Source: Blattamonas nauphoetae
Lineage: Eukaryota > Preaxostyla > Oxymonadida
DNA length: 64,000 nucleotides
Assembly: GCA_033064195.1 (NCBI GenBank)
Contig: JARBJD010000200.1
Location: 1-64,000 of the forward strand
Direction: 5' to 3'
In this document: piece after piece, positions 56,701-64,000 of the stretch
Layout: each line of letters begins with the position of its first letter
How positions within the stretch are numbered: position 1 is the stretch's first letter
The notes under the pieces: model-generated
What the model saw: only the letters and a program-made list of their open reading frames with translations
What the model was told of the DNA's origin: nothing
Databases searched by the model: none
Position numbers and translations under genes: made by a program

Positions 56701-58544
56701 CGTCTCTTCCTTTTCAGTTTCTTCCTTTCCAGTCTCTTCTCCCTTTCTGCTCCCCTCCCTTTCCATTTCTTCCTCCGACATGTGCTCTTCCTGCCTTGTT
56801 CTTGTTTCCAATTCTATCTGAAGTCGTTTGACCTGTTTCCTGAGCTCGCTGGACGAGATTTTCAGCTCATACCCAACTGTGGTGTAGTCAACCTGCTGGA
56901 GGATGTGTCCAGACTTGACGTGTGCAATGCAGAGCGTGTCAGACAACGACACAGTTCGGTCGGGTGAGATGTGATCAGACATTGGCATGAATTTCCACAA
57001 AAACATGCTGAGATCGGGAAGGCCTGTCGGTGAATCTGCTTCGGGGAATCTGTAGAGGCGCTGGCGGTGTTGCGGAGGGAACTGGCGTGCGCCGGGGAGG
57101 TTCGGCGGGTCGTACGTGTGCACTGCGAGATACAGTCCAGTTGCAAAGTGGCGGATGAGAAATTTGGTGGTCCAAGTGAAAGTACCAGCGTGTCGAGAGA
57201 AGTTGGACAGGAGGTTGTGGAAGGATGTGGCGCCTTGAAGGCGAGGGTCGGTCGGATCCATCTCGAGGATCCACATATCTGTCAGCGAGATATTTGTGGG
57301 ATAATTCCGGAAATAAGGGATGCTTGTGAACTTAGCCGGGAATAGTCGAGGGTCAAAAGGTTCAAGAAATCCAAATATGTCCTTGGGAGATGGTTTCAGA
57401 TATTCTGGGTGTTCTTCGAACTCTAGTGGGAGTTTTGTGATGAATTCTTGCTGGTCCTTGTCAAAGCCAAGAGTTGTATCTTTTGCAAGGATGTTTGATG
57501 AGCATGGAGGAAGAGCTATCGAAAATGGAGAAGAATCATGAGCTGTGAACAAAACTCTTGATAAAGTCTCTGTGAATGTAACGATGTGATTAGATCGAAG
57601 AAAAGCCAAATTATCACCGAAGTTTTCGTGAAGTTGTGTGGGTGGTTTCGTAGAGTGATCCAAAATTTGAGGACCAAACCGAAAGATTGACCATGAGACA
57701 GGAACAGCATCAACTGAAAATGGGAATGAGAAAAACGATTATGATACCATTTACTGGAAAGTATCTGTCTTTGAAAGGTGATTTTGGAGGGATAGAGTTG
57801 CCAGATGGATTGATATCGGCCTCTTCTGTAGATTCGTCCAAAAATCGTGATGGAATGATGTATATTCCTCGTGCTCCATTGAAGAGATGAATCTGATCCC
57901 CTGTTGATATGATATTTCCCTCTGTATTTCGGGGGTTCCCTGATTTGATGAGGATGGCAGAATCGTCTGGGGAACGGGAGAGTGATGCAATGTTTCCGGT
58001 ATAATTTCGCTGAACGGCAACAAACAGCCCACCATACGTTGATTTCAGGATAATACTCTTCAAATAGAATGATAGGACAATGGCAAGAACAGACATCACC
58101 AAATTTGACTGGGCTCCCAACAAACGATTGATTAGAGGGTGTGTCTGCTAATTCTTGACCTGCTACATCAGTACTGACATCATTTGGATGAACATTCTGT
58201 GTATCTTGGAGAGACAAGGCTGGAAGAAGTTGAAAGATATCCATTCCAAAGTACCGAAAGAGGTCCGATGGGGGACGAAGGGTATCTGAATGGACGCAAG
58301 GATATACAAGTGAACGATGCATAAAATAGGTGGTACCTGCATTTGAATAGACATGTGATGACAGATTCTGTCTGGTGGAGAGAATGTGTGTCTGTCTCTT
58401 ATTTGATGCTGCAAGATACACTAAATCTCCATAGTAGAGATTCTCGGAATCTTCAGTCGCTCTCATATGAGCAAAATACCAGTCAGTGTAGAGGTGACAA
58501 CCTTACCTCTGGGTTGGATCGATACCCCAGCTCAGTTTCTCCAT
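47728..58544 (-). CDS. IP3-receptor/ryanodine-receptor-type intracellular cation channel
   Basis: Four exons: 58544-58507, 58461-58095, 58057-57748 and 57713-47728. Introns of 45, 37 and 34 nt join to 3,566 residues. The splices rebuild the N-terminal beta-trefoil: YYGDLVYLAASN, FGDSIILKSTYGGLFVAVQRN, ISTGDQIHLFNGARG, VPVSWSIFRFGP. A second MIR/trefoil-like section (YLAVHTYD ... MFLWKF) and long helical RIH-like solenoids follow. About 3110-3366 holds the channel: S1 (FAIVINILIIV), S5 (LYILIIVLFIIASAIYI), the pore and S6 (GVLVMNIIQASIVDAF). The C-terminal linker has the hallmark CLIC..ENQDF and a His box (HHTLAEH ... YFH), as IP3R has CFIC..ERDKF and HIKEEH. It should release calcium from internal stores. 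The filter reads LQLSPGDHL instead of GGGxGD. It is longer than animal IP3R (about 2,700) and shorter than RyR. Confidence 0.93.
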
Positions 58545-58688
58545 GGACTGGTTCTCATGCCAGTTCAGTCTTAAGATTCGATAGTCTCTGATTAAGTGGA
58601 AAAGAATGGACAAAATTACAACGTTATTCCTGTGAAGTGATAGTTACAGATGTGTTGAGAGTAGTTTATCTCTATTCCATCATTCCAC

Positions 58689-61600
58689 TCAAGGCAGCGA
58701 TTGGGCTGGCGTGAGCAAAGTCAGGTGCCGAGCAATCCACTGAGCAACGTCAAAGAGAACCTTCCCGCGAGGGCTGTCCTTTGTGTGAGTCTCGCAGCGT
58801 GTGTCAGCCACAAGTTTGAGTTCGTCAAGTGTTTGTTGCTGTGCTGTCCTGAAGAACAACGGTTGTCGTTCAAGTATCAGAAGAGATTTGATCGCTTCGT
58901 ACAGCTGAGTGATGAGGTCATCTGGACCATTATGTTCGACGATCTGATAGAATGCACGCAGCAGAAGCGTTTCAACCTTTGCGAGGGTGAAACCATTGCT
59001 TTCAATTGCTTTTTCGAATTTGATTGTCTTTGCGAACGAAGACAGAAGCTGGAACCAGCGAATCAGCGCGACGAGTCCGACTTTGGGTGATGGATGATCG
59101 ATGAGAACATCCAATCGCGACCTCCCTTTTTGATGAGATGGGCAAGCCATCAAAAGACATGAAAGAAGAAGAACGTGTGTTTGGTCTTTCACGTGAGGAT
59201 ACGCCGGTTCGAGCAGCTCAAGACCGACAGAGGAGATCCTGTTGCGATTGTTGAGACGACGAGTGGTTGCACGAGAGATGAGAGTGTTGAGGACGGTTGG
59301 AATAGAGTATGAATAGAAACTGTGTTGGAGGACCTTCGCGTCGATGAGAGCGTTGGAGAGGAACGGGATGACCGAGTTTGAGAAGTCAGCAGAGTTGATG
59401 GAAGTGTTGAGTGGGAGAGCCATCACTTCGCGCGAGATTCGAGTCAGAAACAGGATCCACAGAACATCAGCAAGACTTCTCTGTCTCATCATCCCACGAC
59501 CAGCACTCTCGTCGGACGAAAGAAGTGACATGGGCAGACTCGAGTGGTCAGCCAGATCCTCATCAACAACAAACATGAAGAGAGGTGTCATCGATGTCGC
59601 TCCCATTCTCAGAATCGCTGAGCCCACAATTCCTCGAGCTCTGTCATCTGCTTCTTTCTTCGAAGATGAAGTCTTATTTTGTTCCTGCTTTCCTTCATTG
59701 TCAACATGGACGAGCGATGGACGTCCCGTCGGGAAGTTATCTGGTAGAAGGCGGGCCAATGGTTCGAAGACTTGTTTCTTTTCTTCTCGCAGATACGTTT
59801 CTTTGTATCCTGTGCTGAAGGGAATCGGGAAGGCGCGGGAATCTGTTGTCGTGTCCACACCATCCAAGCAAGGTATGTTCGGCGAAGTGAAGAAATCACT
59901 CCCACAATTCACAAAGAAGAGAGTCGGATTGAGTCGGATGGCTTCGATTGATTTGATGGTTCCATTCACATTCGTCAGAATCGATGATGTCACTGTGTCC
60001 AACACCCTTTCTTCAAGTTGCATCTTCCTCGTCTTTGTCTGTTCGTGATAGTTCACACAATCAGTCTCTGGTGTGTCAATCAGATCAAGGAGTGTCTCAG
60101 TTGCTGTTTGGACCCATTCACTCAACCCAGTGTCTCTCACATTTTGGGAAAACACCCATCTTGCCTCAACTACCAAACCAAGATCAGGAATTGATTCTGG
60201 TCTTTCAGACAAACCCTTCAGGATCGAGTGAGGAGTCACAAAAATATTCATGTTTCGAGTAATGAAGAAGAATTCATCCATCAGCAATACGAACGATAGT
60301 CGATCTCGAAAATCTTCGATCTCCTTCTTCACTGATTCAAGTCTCATCTCCACTGATTCGTGCTGGAGATTCAGAATCATTGTCAGAAGATCACACGTGA
60401 ATCGTGCCATCTTTTGGGTGTCGAAATCTGAACAGGTTTTCGCTGAGATCGGAGGGTTCGTGTCAGTTTGTGAGCAGAAGAGACACAGCAACAATTCATC
60501 CACGATGAACTGTAATTTGGCTTCGCTTGACGCTTTCTCGCTCGATTCGACGAGAAGACACGCGAGGCTGTTTCGGAGATTGGTGTCGGAGAGATGGAGA
60601 AATTCTGATTGGTTGAATAAGGACGGCAGAGTGTGTTGGTTTGAATCGAATGAATGAAGAAAGACCAGATTGTTAATCAAAGTGTCCATCAGACTGTTTC
60701 GTTGTTCTTTTCCTTTCATTCCACATTTCTTCTCGATCTCATTCGCTTCCTCCCTCACTTTTCAACAAAGTGCAACTTCATCGATGCCCGGTTCTTTCAA
60801 GCGTTTCTTCACACTCGCAATTTGGGAAGTGATCAAGTCTGTTGATGGGAATGAGGCTGGTATGGAAGTCGGACCAGTCAGGTTCGCTTTCCTGATCGAG
60901 GCTGAGAGTCTTTCTATCTCAGACTGGACATCAAATTGTGGTGATTTTGAAGACATTGCAAGGTTGAGCAGAGATGCCGTTTTCGCTGTGTTCAATTTCA
61001 ACGAACGTCTTCGCCTGCGGCTCAGTTTCCTCGATCGGTTGTTTTGTGTTTGGGGACCATTCCATTCAGAGAGAACAACTTTGCGGAGCAGGTATTTCGC
61101 GATGGAAGCTCGTTCCTCGCCTCTCTCAGAATGGAGATCAAGCTGGTCGATCAACCAGTCCACAAGTACGCAGATGCGTTCCTGTTCAGTCCGAAGATTC
61201 CGAGATTCCAAGATCGTTCGACACAGTGACATGCGGAACGCGTCGATGTCTGTCTCACTTCCAACATGCCATTTGATCAGAGTTTCAATTGATTCTGCAG
61301 TGTTCGTCAGTTCGGAAAAGTTTGGTGTTGTCACATTCCCAAGTCCATCGTTCATGGGTTGGAAGTTGTCTCACAGCGTTTGGATCGCGGTTGCCCAATT
61401 CTGGCGATGGGGTTTGGATGTTGGAGTGTCGTTCTCAGCTGATGGATCGGACACGGTGTGCATTTGAACAACATCATTCAAGAACAATGTCATGCAGCGG
61501 TTGTTGGGATTGTGTTCTGTCACAGTCACAACGTCTTTCATAAAGTTGAACAAAAACGCATTCAATCCAAACATGAAATCTCCTTTGTATTTCGCAATTC

Positions 61601-62720
61601 CCTTCAGAAGCGTTTTCGCGGATGCTTGTTGTGATGTGACGGGGACATCGGTTCTTAAGAATGGTACTTTCCCTGCTCTCTCCACTTGGTCTTTCTCGAT
61701 GGAGAGGAGAATCTGCTGTTCTTCTTTTCGAAGTTCCATGTCCTCAGGGGAGAGCAGAGCGAACGACACAGTGGGAGTGCACCCCACCATCACAGCTGCA
61801 TCCTCTGCCAGTGAGAACGTTGGGAGGCGGAAGGTGTAACAGAGGTGGTTCGGAGGAATGTCCTGACGTTGGTGTCGGAAGGGGGAATAGCGGCTGTTCG
61901 ATGAAGGCTTGTGACGCTGCAATCGATTCTGATCAGGAGAGGTGAAGATGAGATAGAGATGGTGTGGTTTGATGCATTCGGGAGGGGGGCTGTCATCGTG
62001 GACGTGGATGAAGACATCCTGATGATGTGAATAGCCTCCGAGCACTGCGGAGAATTTGACTTCTCCGTCGGTTCCAATTTTGAGTTCAAAGTTGTCGCAA
62101 GGGCGGGTTCTGTTGACGATATGATAGTCGAACCCGATGGAAAGATCGGACAAGGTACTCATCAGAATCAGCATCAGAGATGTTTTTCCGACTCCTTGGT
62201 CTCCAGAAATAAAGAATAAGGCGCCGGGATGCGAGGGATGTTGCTTTGTGGCGAAGTGTTGGAGGATCAGTTTCAACAGAAGGCAGAGGATGGCATTGTA
62301 CACGGGACGGAAGAGGAGGGGAGTGGACAGGATTCTTCGACGATTCTTTAGGTTGTTCTTGGAAAACAGGATATGGCCATCCGCGAGCAACAAAAAAGTG
62401 CTGTTCGGATAACTGAGGCGAGCAATCCAATTTGGGGAGAAGTTTCGCAATATCGACTTGATCAATGTGACTGTGTGGGATTGAGAATCCTCGATGCACG
62501 TATTGATATTTCTGTTTCGTTCATACGCTCTTTCTTTCTGCCTTTGTTTGTTTTCCTCTTGCAACTGCCTGATTATCTCATTCATCTGCTGGAAGATCTG
62601 ATCATACTTTGCTTTGTCGTGCTGTAGTCGTTTGAACATTTCATCCAATCGCTTTCTGTCTTCATCCAGCTGTTTGTTTCTCTCTCCGTTTTCGGGATGA
62701 TACCCTTTGAGTTTTTCCAT
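58689..62720 (-). pseudogene. Crinkler/RHS-like P-loop protein, frame interrupted
   Basis: About 1,340 codons of one minus-strand frame with about two interruptions; no intron that I can find explains them. It begins with a coiled coil (about 62500-62720), then Walker A GDQGVGKTS near residue 171, a TSPDQ strand motif near 260 and a LPTFSLAED segment, the order seen in the NTPases of the two other Crinkler/RHS-like genes in this window. A long, mostly helical C-terminal region without recognised domains follows. No QxT nuclease core is evident. It could be a decayed member, two or three separate genes, or a gene needing readthrough. The segment's sequence continuity across the breaks favours one former gene. 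Its end is 144 bp upstream of the IP3R-type start. Confidence 0.55.
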
Positions 62721-62940
62721 GAGTTGGAGATAGTCATCGAGAGAGAAATCACTGGGAGCAGGACTGGGTTGGGGTTTGCTTGTTTGGAACTCCGAGAAGA
62801 ATCTTAAGTATGGGTTGATCTAGTCGTTTTTGCGATGACAACCGAAAAACGTGCTAAACTTCATTCAGACTTTTTTTTCAACAATGAATTGTTCATTGAA
62901 TTAACAAAAGATTCCGTATCAGTTAAGATCCAATCAACAA

Positions 62941-63345
62941 TCAGTGGGCGAACGACCAAACGCAAACCGCAATTTTGAAATTAGAATGGATTGATCTCGT
63001 TTCTCATGTGAAAAAGTGTCCATTTTGGTTCACTTTTCAAAAACACAATCCCATTTGGAATCAAAGAAGGATGTGGTGTGAATAATGCAAAAAATATCGT
63101 TTGTTCAACGTGTTGAGAGAAGACTTTTGAGCGATGATTTTATCACGGAGCTATGCGATCGTGATTGAATGATTGCTTGATGAACATTGAGACTGTGTTT
63201 CCTGAAACACTCAAACGATCTTTCTTTTTCTTTGTCGAGGTTCTCCCTTCACTACCTTTTTGTTGTACTATTTTTCCGGACACATTTTGGATCAATCCGT
63301 TATAATTGTGAAATTGAACTTTGCGTTCGGTCGTTCGCCCACTGA
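62941..63345. mobile_element. 405-bp inverted-repeat element (MITE-like)
   Basis: The left end TCAGTGGGCGAACGACC(A)AACGCAAA is mirrored at the right end, 63345 reading inward, with G for A. Weaker similarity continues for about 56 bp to GGATTGATC in both arms. The interior is AT-rich and non-coding. If the element is taken as CAGTGG...CCACTG it is flanked by AT on both sides (62940-62941 and 63345-63346), a possible 2-bp target duplication. CAGT-type ends are common in Tc1/mariner/pogo relatives. Confidence 0.8.
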
Positions 63346-63374
63346 TCATTGTTCAGATCAAAATATTCCCCGGA

Positions 63375-64000
63375 ATGTGCCGGAGTGAATGCGCACGGAT
63401 CATTTTTCAAGTATTGGCACAAGAAGCGAGTTCAAAAAAAGAAGTAATGTCAAATCGGGAGAAAGAGAAGAAAGAATCGGCGCACCTTTCAATCGCGGAC
63501 GAGAGAGATATTGTTGATGTCATTGTCCGAGACTCCAGAGCGGGAAGACCTTGGCGACTAACAAAATTGCGGGAGGAAGCCAACCGACAATCGAGTGTTC
63601 CAGTCTCCAGGCACTGGCAAATTTCTTTGCTCAAACGATGGGAGACAATATTCCACTATATCAAGCTGGAACCGCGAGAATTGGAAAGGATGAAGCTCTC
63701 TGTTGAAGATATTAATAAGAATGAATTAGACCTCAAAAAATGTATGAAAAGGGCTGCATCAGAGGCCTCATGTGCCACGTAAAAGAGCATCCTTCCTGCG
63801 ATCTGAATTCGTCCCTGTTTTGCGAACTATGCCAGGTTACGAGAACCAAGCAGCTCGATTAATTGTTGACAACTGTTCGATACATAAAACAGTTGAAGTC
63901 GATGGATCATGGCCGATGAGAGCACCGAGTCCATTGTCTCTCACTGTTCCAATGATTGGCAACGGACCACTTGTTTTCACCAAGTCTTGTCTGCCTTCCA
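63375..64000 (+). mobile_element. DDE transposase-like gene, partial at window end
   Basis: The first frame (ATG 63375 or 63447, to 63782) has a helix-turn-helix-like N-terminus: ADERDIVDVIVRDSRAGRP, TKLREEANRQ, VPVSRHWQISLLKRW, similar in layout to the CENP-B/Tc5-type HTH of pogo-like transposases. From about 63775 another frame carries LRTMPGYENQAARL then IVDNCSIHKT, like the second catalytic Asp block (DN.S.H) of DDE transposases. The two parts are out of frame, so it is either spliced or decayed, and it continues beyond the window. It starts 30 bp from the MITE-like element, but the element's right end lies before the gene, so a link is not shown. Confidence 0.45.

Noticed and set aside
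18126-62720. TGA as a sense codon in this genome
   Set aside because: TGA ends several clear genes (14-3-3, zinc knuckle, ABC transporter, IP3R type) exactly where the families end. The few in-frame cases are better explained as local breaks.
1-64000. CRISPR array, rRNA operon, LTR retroelement or Polinton
   Set aside because: I saw no spaced direct repeats of CRISPR type, no rRNA-like stretch, no long terminal repeats, and no capsid, polymerase B or retroviral integrase motifs.

Overview
The window is the left end of a chromosome (or a contig end) of a unicellular eukaryote. It opens with about 1.7 kb of telomeric CCCTAA repeat on the + strand. Genes are dense and sit on both strands. They are large and mostly intron-poor, and use TAA, TAG and TGA as stops (standard code). 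Where introns are needed, most are only about 29-59 nt, with GT..AG ends and a pyrimidine-rich 3' end. Very large surface proteins with beta-helix and repeated Ig-like ectodomains, one followed by a degenerate kinase, together with several Crinkler/RHS-type P-loop proteins, suggest a metamonad. An oxymonad such as Blattamonas is my best guess, but this is inference from style, not a match I could run.

Layout. 1-2407: telomere, with an outermost CCTGGC array that looks like a nanopore miscall of CCCTAA, then a unique spacer and a second, internal CCCTAA array. 2.4-3.9 kb: gene-free subtelomere. 3.9-9.15 kb (-): a three-exon Crinkler/RHS-like P-loop protein ending in an OTU cysteine-protease domain. 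9.35-10.3 kb: GC-rich, uncertain coding. 10.8-19.0 kb (+): giant surface protein with a frame break in a C6 run and a lysine/glutamate-rich tail behind an in-frame TGA. 19.0-22.1 kb: gene-free, with a GT microsatellite. 22.1-28.9 kb (-): an inverted paralogue of the surface protein that carries a pseudokinase. 28.95-31.7 kb (+): a second Crinkler/RHS-like gene (ubiquitin-like header, NTPase, nuclease-like domain).

32.4-47.2 kb is a housekeeping block: a CCHC zinc-knuckle protein, a five-exon coiled-coil protein, tRNA-Ser(CGA), 14-3-3, a PABP-like protein with RRMs and MLLE, an unrecognised helical protein, a DTWD1-type tRNA aminocarboxypropyltransferase and an ABCC-type transporter. 47.7-58.5 kb (-) is a 3,566-residue IP3-receptor/RyR-type channel with three short 5' introns. 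58.7-62.7 kb (-) is a third Crinkler/RHS-like locus with an interrupted frame. The right edge holds a 405-bp inverted-repeat element and the start of a DDE transposase-like gene that runs off the window.

Themes. The housekeeping genes serve RNA biology (PABP, zinc knuckle, DTWD1, tRNA-Ser) and signalling (14-3-3, IP3R). The accessory part near the telomere combines surface receptors with Crinkler/RHS multidomain proteins. Several adjacent gene pairs are head to head with only 65-90 bp between start codons.
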